Source of the DNA: Occallatibacter savannae
Lineage (GTDB): Bacteria; Acidobacteriota; Terriglobia; Terriglobales; Acidobacteriaceae
Length of the DNA: 64,000 bases
Direction of reading: 5' to 3'
Assembly: GCF_003131205.1 (NCBI RefSeq)
Contig: NZ_QFFY01000001.1
Coordinates: 930,001-994,000, forward strand
The notes beneath the pieces were generated by a model. That model was not told where the DNA came from. It was given only the letters and a program-made list of their open reading frames with translations, and did no database searches. Made by a program: the position numbers and the translations under genes. Each line of letters starts with the position of its first letter. Positions within the stretch are counted from its first letter, which is position 1. Shown here one piece after another: positions 16,841 through 25,957 of this stretch.

Positions 16841-18658
16841 ATGAGTAAGTCCACCATCGCCCTGCTTCTCGTATGCTCCAGCTTCGCAGCCGCCCAAAAC
16901 GCTGCTCCGTCTCCGGCCGCAGCCAACGCGAAGTTTGCCCAGATGAGCGAGCAATTCATTCACGAGACGCTGGCGCAGTCACCCTCCAGCGCCTCTCAGG
17001 CCGGATACCATCACTACCGCGATCCGAAAACCGGCAAGGATTTCGCGCTCGATTCCCTTCTCGATGACGTCAGCGCCGCTGGAGTCGCCGCTCAGCGCAA
17101 TCTCTATGCCCGCTGGCGCGATCGTTTTCATCGAGAAACTCCAGTCAGCTCTCTCACTCCTGAAGACGCAGCCGACTGGCATCTCATCGACGACCAGATT
17201 GCCCTCAACCTCCTCGAGTTCGATCGGATCCAGAACTACCGGCACAATCCGACCATGTACGTCGAGCTTCTCGGAGCGGCTCTCTTTCAGCCACTCACCG
17301 ACGACTACGCCTCGGAGCAGACTCGCGTCTCCGATGTCCTCGCCCGCATCGCTGCTCTTCCGCACTTCCTCGATCAGGCCCGCAGCGTTCTCTCCGATGC
17401 CGATCCAATCTTCATCAAGGTTGCAGTCGAAGAGAACGAGGGCAACATCAATCTCATCCAGACCACCATCGCCTCCGCCGCTGCAAAAACCCCGGCCCTC
17501 AAGTCTCGCTTCGACTCAGTGGCCCCGCCCGCCATCGCTGCGCTCAAGTCATTCAACGAATGGCTGAGCTCCGATCTGGCAAAACGCAAAACCGACCGAA
17601 CCTGGCGCCTCGGCAAGCAGTTCTACGACGCAAAGTTCCACCTCGTCATGGAAACCGACATCACCCCGGAGCAGTTGCTCTCCGAGGCTCAGTCAGAATT
17701 CAGCAAAACCCGCGCAGAAATGCTGCAGCTTGCGCTCCCGCTTCACAAGCAGTACTACCCCGATCACGACGACCACGCATCGCTCGCCCAACAAGACCGC
17801 GAAAACAAGATCATCAGTGAAGTGCTCCAGAAGATCGCTGACGACCATCCCAACCGTAACGCGCTCATCGAAACCGCTCGCGAAGACCTCGTTGGCATTC
17901 GCCAGTTCATCATCGACAAGAAGATCGTCACGCTCAAATCGCGCGACAATCTCAAGGTCATCCCCACTCCCGAATTCGAACGCGGCATCTACTCCGTCGG
18001 TGGGTTCCACTCCGCGCCTCCGCTCGACCCCAACGCCGAAGCGCAATACTGGGTTACGCCCATCAGCCCCAGCACTCCGGAGGCCAGCGCGGAGTCGCGC
18101 CTTCGCGAATACAACAACTGGGTGCTCAAGTGGCTCTGCATTCATGAAGCTCTTCCCGGCCACTACGTTCAGGCCGAGCACGCCAACGACGTACAGCCCC
18201 TGTCACGCCGCCTCGTTCGCGCCCTCTACGGCAACGGTGCCTACGTCGAGGGCTGGGCGGAATACGTTGCGCAGAACATGTTGCAGCAGGGCTTTGCCGA
18301 TAACGATCCACGCTACCGCATCAGTTATCTCAAGGTCTGGCTCCGCGCCATCGGCAACAGCATTCTCGACATCCGCATGCAGACCATGAACATGACGGAC
18401 GACCAGGCCATGCACTTCCTGATGGACGACGCCTTCCAGACTCGTGCTGAAGCCGAAGGCAAACTCCAGCGCGCCAAGCTCAGCTCCACCCAGCTGCCAA
18501 CCTACTTCGTCGGCACTGAAGAGTGGTGGCGTCTACGTCGCGCCTACGAAGCCGTGACAGGCAAAAGCTTCACCCTCGCCGCCTTCCACGATCGAGCACT
18601 CGACGAAGGCGCTCTGCCGGTTCCCTGGCTCAAGGACCTGCTGCTGCCCAGGCAGTAA
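16841..18658 (+). CDS. Secreted DUF885 protein (putative metallopeptidase)
   Basis: 605 residues from ATG 16841, chosen for CCGGAGG upstream and the signal peptide that follows (STIALLLVCSSFAAAQ). The body is helical. The family motif HEALPGHYVQ near residue 445 resembles the zinc site HExxPGHxxQ. VEGWAEYVAQNM supplies the second conserved block, and the C-terminus carries FHDRALDEGALPVPWL. DUF885 proteins are related to M32-like carboxypeptidases; activity on peptides is inferred. Same strand as, and close behind, the S9 peptidase. Confidence 0.88.
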   Translation: MSKSTIALLLVCSSFAAAQNAAPSPAAANAKFAQMSEQFIHETLAQSPSSASQAGYHHYRDPKTGKDFALDSLLDDVSAAGVAAQRNLYARWRDRFHRETPVSSLTPEDAADWHLIDDQIALNLLEFDRIQNYRHNPTMYVELLGAALFQPLTDDYASEQTRVSDVLARIAALPHFLDQARSVLSDADPIFIKVAVEENEGNINLIQTTIASAAAKTPALKSRFDSVAPPAIAALKSFNEWLSSDLAKRKTDRTWRLGKQFYDAKFHLVMETDITPEQLLSEAQSEFSKTRAEMLQLALPLHKQYYPDHDDHASLAQQDRENKIISEVLQKIADDHPNRNALIETAREDLVGIRQFIIDKKIVTLKSRDNLKVIPTPEFERGIYSVGGFHSAPPLDPNAEAQYWVTPISPSTPEASAESRLREYNNWVLKWLCIHEALPGHYVQAEHANDVQPLSRRLVRALYGNGAYVEGWAEYVAQNMLQQGFADNDPRYRISYLKVWLRAIGNSILDIRMQTMNMTDDQAMHFLMDDAFQTRAEAEGKLQRAKLSSTQLPTYFVGTEEWWRLRRAYEAVTGKSFTLAAFHDRALDEGALPVPWLKDLLLPRQ

Positions 18659-18698
18659 CTCGCCTCTCCTCGCCATCTAGTTCGAGCAGGAGCTATTC

Positions 18699-20162
18699 AT
18701 GAGCGAATCTGTTCCACCTCGTATCCTCGACCTTCCCATCGGAACAGGCACCACCGGCCTGCGTACCGAAACAGATTCGATGGGCCCCATCGAGGTTCCC
18801 GCTGACCGCTACTGGGGCGCCCAGACACAACGCTCGCTTATTCATTTCGCCATCGGTTCAGACCTCATGCCGATTGAGGTCTGCCATGCATACGCATTCG
18901 TCAAGAAGGCCGCCGCGCTCGTCAACAGCGAACTCGGCGTCTTCCCCGCGTGGAAAGCTCAACTCATCGCTCGCGTCTCCGATGAGATCATCGGGGGCGC
19001 GCTCGACAGCGAATTCCCTCTCAGCGTCTGGCAAACCGGTTCCGGCACCCAGACCAACATGAATGTCAACGAGGTCATCGCCAACCGCGCCATCCAACTC
19101 GTCGGCGGCAAGCTCGGCAGCAAAGACCCTATTCATCCAAACCAGGACGTGAACCAATCCCAATCGTCCAACGACACCTTTCCCACGGCAATGCACATCG
19201 CCGCCGTGCTTGCGTTTGAGGAGCAGCTCATCCCCGCAGTCGCCGGACTCATCGACGCGATCTGGGCCAAGGCTCGCGCATGGGTCGATGTCGTCAAGAT
19301 CGGGCGGACCCACCTTCAGGACGCAACCCCGCTCACCGTCGGGCAGGAATGGTCCGGCTACGCAACGCAGCTTCAGGATGCGCTGCTCGTCGTTCGCCAA
19401 TCGATGCAGGGTCTCTACCCGCTGGCCATCGGCGGCACAGCCGTCGGCACCGGGCTCAACGCTCCGGATGGCTTCGGCGAGCGCGTCGCCGCAAAGCTGG
19501 CCGAAATGTTGGGCCACCCCTTCATCTCCGCGCCAAACAAATTCGCAGCTCTCGCTTCCCTCGACGCCTCAGTAGCCGCGAGCGCTGCGCTCCGCGGCCT
19601 TGCAGTCGTGCTCATCAAAATCGCCAACGATCTCCGCTGGCTTGGCTCCGGACCCCGCACCGGCCTTCGCGAGCTTCACCTGCCCGAGAACGAACCCGGC
19701 AGCTCCATCATGCCGGGCAAGGTGAACCCCACGCAGCAGGAAGCCATGATCATGGTCTGCACCCAGGTTCTCGGCAACGACACTGCCATCGCCTTCGCAG
19801 GTGCGCAAGGCAACTTCGAGCTCAATGTCATGCGCCCGCTCGTGATCCGCAACCTGCTTCACAGCACGCGCATCCTCGCCGACGCCTGTCGTCAGTTCAC
19901 CAAACACAGTATCGAAGGCATCACGCTCAACCGCGAGCAGCTCGACCGCAACGTCCAGGAGTGTCTGATGCTGGTCACCGCGCTCAGCCCCATCATCGGC
20001 TACGACAAAGCCGCAAAGATCGCGCACGATGCGCTCGCCCAGAACCTCACCCTCCGCGAAGCCGCCCTCGCCAGCGGACACATCACCGCGGAAGACTTCG
20101 ACCGCGCAGCAGACCCCCGCCGCATGGTCGGCAATCCCCACCGCGACTTGGGGATCGCCTAA
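18699..20162 (+). CDS. fumC: Class II fumarate hydratase
   Basis: 487 residues. The cytosolic iron-independent fumarase interconverts fumarate and malate. Signatures are GSGTQTNMNVNEVIANRA, DVNQSQSSNDTFPTAMH, GRTHLQDATPLTVGQEWSGY and the fumarase/aspartase motif GSSIMPGKVNPTQQE. An aspartate ammonia-lyase is less likely because the TGSGTQ and NPxQDVN blocks fit FumC. An N-terminal extension of about 18 residues (MSESVPPRILDLPIGTGT) is unusual but has a ribosome binding site (CAGGAG) upstream. Confidence 0.92.
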   Translation: MSESVPPRILDLPIGTGTTGLRTETDSMGPIEVPADRYWGAQTQRSLIHFAIGSDLMPIEVCHAYAFVKKAAALVNSELGVFPAWKAQLIARVSDEIIGGALDSEFPLSVWQTGSGTQTNMNVNEVIANRAIQLVGGKLGSKDPIHPNQDVNQSQSSNDTFPTAMHIAAVLAFEEQLIPAVAGLIDAIWAKARAWVDVVKIGRTHLQDATPLTVGQEWSGYATQLQDALLVVRQSMQGLYPLAIGGTAVGTGLNAPDGFGERVAAKLAEMLGHPFISAPNKFAALASLDASVAASAALRGLAVVLIKIANDLRWLGSGPRTGLRELHLPENEPGSSIMPGKVNPTQQEAMIMVCTQVLGNDTAIAFAGAQGNFELNVMRPLVIRNLLHSTRILADACRQFTKHSIEGITLNREQLDRNVQECLMLVTALSPIIGYDKAAKIAHDALAQNLTLREAALASGHITAEDFDRAADPRRMVGNPHRDLGIA

Positions 20163-20175
20163 GCTCCCAGACGCC

Positions 20176-21672
20176 TCACTTCCCGACCTCGATCTTCTTC
20201 TTCCCCGCCGGCCTCGGCACAAAGATGTCCTGCCACTTGAGGCCGCACTCCTTCACCATCTGCAGCGGGTACTCCAGCCGCCCCAGCTTCGCATCCGCGT
20301 TATTCGTTCCAAACGAGAACTTCGCGCCCGCAGCCTTCGCCTCCTTGATGAACGAAGCGCTGGGAATCCTGTACCGGTCGTTGATCTCGATCGCCACCTC
20401 GTTCTCAATCGCCGCGGCAATCACCTTCTTCCGCCGTTCCGGATTCCACAAGCTCTCATAATCAACCGCGATCTGCCTCGGCAAAAACGTCGGGTTGGCA
20501 TAGATATCGATCGGCTCCCTCATCACTCCCACGATGCGATCGACATACATATCCATAAACGCCTGCGCATCCGCAATCTTCCCCACCTCCTCGTCAATCC
20601 ACAACCGCATCCGTTTTCCCTGATCATCCGTAAACGTCATCGCATCCGTAAACACATAATCGAACCGCGCAATCGACTCACGCGAAACCAGCGTCCTCCA
20701 CTCGCGCCCCTCCGCCTGCAGCGCAATAAAGCACGGCTGGCCTTTCATGCTCTCCAGATACTGCTGCACGCTCTCATCGCTGTGCACCGGAAAACCCAGC
20801 CCGCAGTTGATCGCGATCCCGTAGTTGATCCCCAGCCGCCGCGAGTTCTCTAGCGCCTGCTCGATCGTCAAGCCGCCCTTGAGATGCACATGGTAGTCAA
20901 CCACCGGATAGTTCTCCGTCGACAGCCGAATCACCGCGCGGTAAAGCTCATCGACTTCCGGACGCTCTGACACTCCCGCATCCGCAGCATCTGCCAGCGG
21001 CCTCACGCGCACATTCCGGAAATGCGTCGTGCTCCCTGGATCATGCCCCTGCAGCGCGAACGTCCCGTGATCGATCACCCGCCCAAACTTCGTATCCGCC
21101 CTGAACGGCGCCTCAGGCTCCACGTAATCGACAACCAGCATGTCATTCACGCGCGTCTGCACCCGCTTGCCGCGCACCGCAATCGACAGCCTGAACCACT
21201 CCCCGTTCTTCGCAAAAACCTTGTATACATTGCGCACGCCATACAGCGATCCCGTCTTCTTGCGTTCCTCGTAACCGGTCTTCTCGGCTCCCGGCTCCGG
21301 AGCGTTGTTCTCCACCTGCACCTCAAACCCCTTCGACGGAAACCCCGACTCCTGATACGCCGAATGAAAGTACACACCGGAGTTCGACCCCGGCAGCGTC
21401 TTGATCTCCGCCGAAAACTCAAAATTGCGGAAGTCCGCTCCATGCACCGGCCCCGTATAAAACAGGTGCGATCGCTCGCCGTGTACCACGATCTCCCCAT
21501 CCACAACCTTGAACGTCCCCTCATGCTCGCTCGCCTTCCATCCATCGAGCGACCTTCCATCAAACAGCGGCACCCAGCCGCTATCCTCCCCGCTCCCCCC
21601 CGCCCAGCAGGACGCAACAGCCGGCGCAGCCAGCAACAAACCCAGCACTTCGCGTCGCGTAACTTCAGACAT
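20176..21672 (-). CDS. DUF1080 domain fused to a PHP-like domain, exported
   Basis: 498 residues from ATG 21672 (GGGGGAG upstream). The N-terminus has a Tat/Sec-type signal with TRREVLGLLLAAPAVASC, possibly a lipoprotein Cys. Residues 30-225 are a DUF1080 (3-keto-disaccharide hydrolase-like, concanavalin-fold) domain: WVPLFDGRSLDGWKA, GVYFHSAYQ, GFEVQVENN. Residues 245-485 resemble a PHP-type metal-dependent phosphoesterase: VVDYHVHLKGGLT (DxHxH), FDYVFTDAMTF, VAIEINDRYRIPS, FSFGTNNADA. The two domains are normally separate proteins. Role in sugar catabolism is inferred from the first domain only. Confidence 0.82.
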   Translation of the reverse strand: MSEVTRREVLGLLLAAPAVASCWAGGSGEDSGWVPLFDGRSLDGWKASEHEGTFKVVDGEIVVHGERSHLFYTGPVHGADFRNFEFSAEIKTLPGSNSGVYFHSAYQESGFPSKGFEVQVENNAPEPGAEKTGYEERKKTGSLYGVRNVYKVFAKNGEWFRLSIAVRGKRVQTRVNDMLVVDYVEPEAPFRADTKFGRVIDHGTFALQGHDPGSTTHFRNVRVRPLADAADAGVSERPEVDELYRAVIRLSTENYPVVDYHVHLKGGLTIEQALENSRRLGINYGIAINCGLGFPVHSDESVQQYLESMKGQPCFIALQAEGREWRTLVSRESIARFDYVFTDAMTFTDDQGKRMRLWIDEEVGKIADAQAFMDMYVDRIVGVMREPIDIYANPTFLPRQIAVDYESLWNPERRKKVIAAAIENEVAIEINDRYRIPSASFIKEAKAAGAKFSFGTNNADAKLGRLEYPLQMVKECGLKWQDIFVPRPAGKKKIEVGK

Positions 21673-21859
21673 ACGTCTCCCCCTCACATCAATGAACGGA
21701 TCATTCTAGACGGTCGTTCGTCCACGCTCTCGCGCCTCCTGTCACAAACCCGCCCGCAATCAATGCACCAAGGTTTCCCTCGCTGCTCTTCCTCTGCCAT
21801 CTACGGCCCGCCCCTGCGTTAATCTGAGTCCGACTCCCCACTCCGAGGCAGGCGCGCAC

Positions 21860-23335
21860 GTGGACACAGCCGAGATCCAGACCCTTCTCAAACTAGAAAT
21901 CCTGATCAAGATACTGGCTCAGGCCGTCGACGCCACCCAGCGCGGCCAGCTCGAGATGGCCGAGAAAGGCTTCGCTAGCCTCGACAGGGTCGCCGACTCC
22001 GAACCCACCACTCTCCTACGCCACGTCAAGCCCCTCGCCCTTCTCGGCCTCGCACTCGTTCGCACAAAGCAGCGCGATCCGGAGCAATCCCGCATCCTCC
22101 GCGAACAAGCCGTCGCCGCCCTCGATGACGATTGCAGGAACGTTCCCCTCGCCACCTTCCACTACTTCATGGCGCTCGAGTTCTTCCGTCTGCAGGACTA
22201 CCGCAACGCCCTGCCCTTCTGGGAACTCGCGCTCCAGCACGCAAAGCCCGACATGGATCCCATGCTCGTCGCCGAAATGCTGCAGAAGCTCGGCGAATGC
22301 TACAGCCGCATGGGCCTCGGCGACCACGCCGCCATCCCGCTCCGCGCCGCACTCAAAATCCTCGCCAAATTCCCCGAGCACCCCTGGCGTCCGGCAACAC
22401 TCATCACCCTCGGCAACGCCCTTCGCAAAACCGCCCCCGCCGAAGCAGAAGCCGCCTTCCGCGAGGCCGCAGAAATCCACGCCGCGAAACTGCAGTACCA
22501 GTCAGCCGCCCCCGCCTGGGTCAACCTCGGCATCCTCTGCGCGGAGCAGGGCCGCTTCGAAGAATCCCTCGCCTTCTACACCCGTGTCCTGCGCGTACGC
22601 GAAAACGACGCTTCCACCCCGCCCGAACGCATCGCCCTCCTCCACAACAACATCGCAGGCTGCTATCGCCGCTGGAAGAAGTCCGACGAAGCTCTCGCCT
22701 CAGTCGACCGCTCCATCAGCCTCTTCCCGCCGTCCGACCCGCAGCGTGCCTACGCCTACTCCACCAAAGCGATGACACTGCGCGACGCCGGCCGCGATCA
22801 GGAAGCCGTCACCTGGTTCCGCACCGCCATCGACGAACGCAAGAAGCAAGCCAGCCCCAGCTTCGAAGCCTACCTCGACGATCTTCAGGGACTCATCGAC
22901 GCCCTCAAGCGCCTCCACCGCGACACCGAACTCCCTCCCGTCGAAGAAGAACTTGCGCAGGTTCTCCGCCAACGCGACTCCATCCAGTCCGCGCAGACCG
23001 GCGCCGACCGCCCCGAGTTCAGCGGAGGAAGCGTCCTCATCGAAATTCCCAACACCAACCAAGCAGATCTCCGCACCCGCGAAGAAGTTCGCGATCTCGT
23101 CTACACTCTCGCCGGAGCTCTCGCCGAAGGAGGGATAGGCCGCATCAGCGGCCACATTACATCCCCTGAAACCCGCACCCTCATCTTCACCGGCGACGAC
23201 GCCGAGCGCCTCTTCGACTTCCTCAACCCGCGCCTCTCCTCCGACCCCTTCTTCAGCGGCGCCCGAATCGTCATCCGCCAAGCCGACCAGAGCCGCGAGC
23301 TTTTCCTGCCCACACGAACCACCGCCGTGAACTGA
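21860..23335 (+). CDS. TPR-repeat protein
   Basis: 491 residues from GTG 21860; the start is uncertain because the ribosome binding site is weak. About nine tetratricopeptide-like helix pairs are seen between residues 60 and 360 (for example LGECYSRMGLGDHAAIPLRAAL, WVNLGILCAEQGRFEESLAFYTRVL). A C-terminal domain of about 100 residues has LIEIPNTNQADLRTREEVRDLVYTLAGALAEGGIGRISG. There is no signal peptide, so it probably acts as a cytoplasmic scaffold. No partner is evident. Confidence 0.75.
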   Translation: MDTAEIQTLLKLEILIKILAQAVDATQRGQLEMAEKGFASLDRVADSEPTTLLRHVKPLALLGLALVRTKQRDPEQSRILREQAVAALDDDCRNVPLATFHYFMALEFFRLQDYRNALPFWELALQHAKPDMDPMLVAEMLQKLGECYSRMGLGDHAAIPLRAALKILAKFPEHPWRPATLITLGNALRKTAPAEAEAAFREAAEIHAAKLQYQSAAPAWVNLGILCAEQGRFEESLAFYTRVLRVRENDASTPPERIALLHNNIAGCYRRWKKSDEALASVDRSISLFPPSDPQRAYAYSTKAMTLRDAGRDQEAVTWFRTAIDERKKQASPSFEAYLDDLQGLIDALKRLHRDTELPPVEEELAQVLRQRDSIQSAQTGADRPEFSGGSVLIEIPNTNQADLRTREEVRDLVYTLAGALAEGGIGRISGHITSPETRTLIFTGDDAERLFDFLNPRLSSDPFFSGARIVIRQADQSRELFLPTRTTAVN

Positions 23336-23579
23336 GCCCATTCAGACCAGAAGCTCCTCCGGCTCCTCTGATCTGCAGACATGAACGGTTTGCAAACAAC
23401 CGTTGCGTCCCAACGCCCTTCTATCTTGACGGGTTGACGGAAGCCGGGACTATGATTGGCCCTGCATGTCCGCGCGTGACCTCCGGCCTTCGCACGCGCC
23501 TCGGCAGTGATCCCGCAGCTCGGCTACTCATGACTCATCTCGGCTTCTTTATCACCGAACAAGAAAGGTCCCCATCTCG

Positions 23580-25166
23580 ATGAAGGTTCGCCTGGTCAAT
23601 CCCAGTGACCACTCCTTTGGCACGGCTGTCATTACGCCGCGCTGGCTCTTTGTGCTGGCGGCAGCTACGCCATCGAGTGTCGGCGACCCCATCCTGACGG
23701 ACGAATCTCTTGAGCCGATCGACCCAGCCATCATCCAGGCCGGAGACATCGTGGGCATCAGCGTCCACACCGGCAACGCACTCCGCGGCTACCAGGTGGG
23801 ACGCATGGCTCGTGCCCGCGGCGCATGGGTCGTCTACGGAGGCATTCACGCTACGCTTTTCCCTGAAGAAGTTCTCGAGCGCGGCGAAGCCCACGCCGTG
23901 GTCAAAGGCGATGGCGACCTGGTCTGGGCGCACGTCGTAAAGGACTGCATCGCAGGACATCCCGAGAGGGTCTACGAAGGCGGCCGCATTGCCGGAACCG
24001 ACTTCCTCCAGGCCCGCTGGGACCTCATGCAGCCCGACAAATACATGTGGGCCTCCGTGCAAACCATTCGCGGATGCCCCAAGCACTGCTCCTTCTGCAG
24101 CGTGTGGCGCACCGACGGACAGCAGCCTCGTCAGCGCCGTTATCAGAACGTGATCGACGAAATTGTGAACCTGCGCCGAATGGGTTTCCGCTTCATCGCG
24201 CTTGCCGACGACAACTTCTATCCCGTCACGCTCACCGATCTGCGCCAGGCCCGCGCGCAAAACAACCAGGCCAAGGTCGACGAACTCACCGCCATCCGCG
24301 CCGACCGCTTCCACCTCATGGAAGAGCTCGCCAAGCTCCCCAGAGACATGGTCTTCTTCACCCAGATCACCATGGAAGCGGGAGAAGATGGCGAGTACCT
24401 CGACGCCATGAAGCGCGCCAACATCAAAGGCGCCCTCGTCGGCGTTGAGGCCGTCACACCAGAAGGACTGAAGGCGGTCTACAAAGACTGGAACTACTCC
24501 GGCGAAGCCCTGGCGCGCCAGTTGCAGACCTTCCGCCAGCACGGCGTGCACGTGCTCGGCTCGTTTATCTTCGGCCTGCCTACTGACCGGCCATCAACCT
24601 TCGACGCCACCGTAGAGATGGCCATTAAGGCGGGCGTGACCTTTGCGCAATTCGTCATGATGACCCCGTTCCCCGGCACCGTCGACTTCGGCCGCTGGGA
24701 AAAACTGCAGGCCGAGAATCCCGCCATGGTCGGCGATATCCCCATCACCCGCTACTGGCTCATTCCCAGTGCGGTCCGCCCCAAGATGTTCACGCCGCAC
24801 CCCACCATGAGCGCCGACGAAATCCGCGACCGCACCCAGCGCGTGTGGGACCGCTTTTATGGATGGAAAGTCATCTGGCAGCGATCGGCATGCACGCCCA
24901 CCTTGCGCGCCCGCATCGCGTCTATCTTCCTTTCAAAGCTCTACCGCCAGATGTACGCCGGCACCGGCATCTCCACAGACAGCGCACGCCGCAAGAAATC
25001 GCAGAAGTGGGCGCGATGGACCGCCCGCCAGTGCAAGCGCCTCTTCAAAGCCACCCCCATGCCCGACCTCCCGCAACGCCAGTTGCACTTACCCGCAGCA
25101 GGAAGCAGTTTTTCCGGCGCCAGTACCGCAGTGGCGAACCCATTGCCGGTGTTGCCGGACAACTGA
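23580..25166 (+). CDS. B12-binding-domain radical SAM protein
   Basis: 528 residues from ATG 23580. Residues 1-140 form a cobalamin-binding-like Rossmann region (GDIVGISVHTGNALRGYQVGRMARARG, VVYGGIHATLFPEE). The radical SAM cluster is CPKHCSFC (CxxxCxxC) near residue 162, followed by ALADDNFYP and GALVGVEAVTPEG blocks. The C-terminal 110 residues are basic and may touch membranes. The group includes methylases and ring-forming enzymes such as BchE- and hopanoid-related proteins, but this member cannot be placed further. Upstream, TTGACG (23427) and TATGAT (23452) could be a promoter with a long 19-base spacer. Confidence 0.82.
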   Translation: MKVRLVNPSDHSFGTAVITPRWLFVLAAATPSSVGDPILTDESLEPIDPAIIQAGDIVGISVHTGNALRGYQVGRMARARGAWVVYGGIHATLFPEEVLERGEAHAVVKGDGDLVWAHVVKDCIAGHPERVYEGGRIAGTDFLQARWDLMQPDKYMWASVQTIRGCPKHCSFCSVWRTDGQQPRQRRYQNVIDEIVNLRRMGFRFIALADDNFYPVTLTDLRQARAQNNQAKVDELTAIRADRFHLMEELAKLPRDMVFFTQITMEAGEDGEYLDAMKRANIKGALVGVEAVTPEGLKAVYKDWNYSGEALARQLQTFRQHGVHVLGSFIFGLPTDRPSTFDATVEMAIKAGVTFAQFVMMTPFPGTVDFGRWEKLQAENPAMVGDIPITRYWLIPSAVRPKMFTPHPTMSADEIRDRTQRVWDRFYGWKVIWQRSACTPTLRARIASIFLSKLYRQMYAGTGISTDSARRKKSQKWARWTARQCKRLFKATPMPDLPQRQLHLPAAGSSFSGASTAVANPLPVLPDN

Positions 25167-25289
25167 GCTGGTCTGGGATCTTGCAGAAATTGATTTTGGC
25201 TCAAGAGGTAGAAAGACGATCAAAGCTGTGAAATGGTCCTGCCGGAGCTCTCGCCATATGGGCGGGGGGACGCGGACTTGCTCCGTAGC

Positions 25290-25957
25290 CTAGTTATTGA
25301 TGGCTCTCAACGCAGGAGGCAATTGAGCACTCTGCGCTTTCGAAATGATCGCCTTCCAGAGTAAATAGACGCGCGAAGTGTTAGCCGTTGGAATTCTACC
25401 CCCACCGGCAGCCTCGTCGAGCCGCTTCGACCTTTCGCATGCTAGGACTAACCCAGCAGCCTGAAAATGTTCTGCTTTAAGTCTGTTCTTGTTGTATCCA
25501 CCCAATTTCTCCTTCAATGCTTCTAGGACTTGCGCAGCATTCCTCAAGTGCAAGACATCGACGTCTTCTGCATGATGCAGGAGCAACCAGAGTTCGAAGC
25601 ACGGTCTGCTCAGTGCAACCTTTACGCCTTTTGCTCTGCGAGGGTTAATGCAGCGTTGAAGCTGGCGATGTGGGTACCTTTGATTGAGTGGTCAGTGTCA
25701 AGCACCATCCAGATTTCGTCGTCGCTCTCAAGGTTTGCCTCTTTCGCAGCGCGAAGAACCCTCTCTAAAACCGCCTGCGCGGTCGATGTCCCATTTGGGG
25801 TGGGAACCACATGAACGTGGACTCGAGTCAACTTGAAAAGCGCGAAATACTGATCCGGTGCGTACGTATCGTCACAGCCGACAATGAATAGTCGATCATC
25901 TCGAAAAGTCGGAGTGTCTCGCATTAGTGGCCTGGGTTTCCGGTTAACTCTGATCAT
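25290..25957 (-). pseudogene. rloB: RloB/AbiLii-like protein, split by a frameshift
   Basis: ATG 25957 overlaps the stop of rloA (ATGA). The first part, to 25622 (111 residues), has RLFIVGCDDTYAPDQYFALFKL, VHVVPTPNGTST and DDEIWMVLDTDHS, matching the N-terminal half of RloB. It stops just after AEQKA. In the -1 frame the protein continues as KVALSRPCFELWLLLHHAEDV and runs to 25290; the PCFELW(L)LLHH block is the other RloB hallmark. The shift falls at CAAAAGG (about 25630). It is either a lost A in an A-run, programmed -1 slippage or a sequence error. Together the parts give the usual length of about 220 residues. RloB-like proteins are thought to be nuclease effectors of AbiL-type defence. 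Confidence 0.75.
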
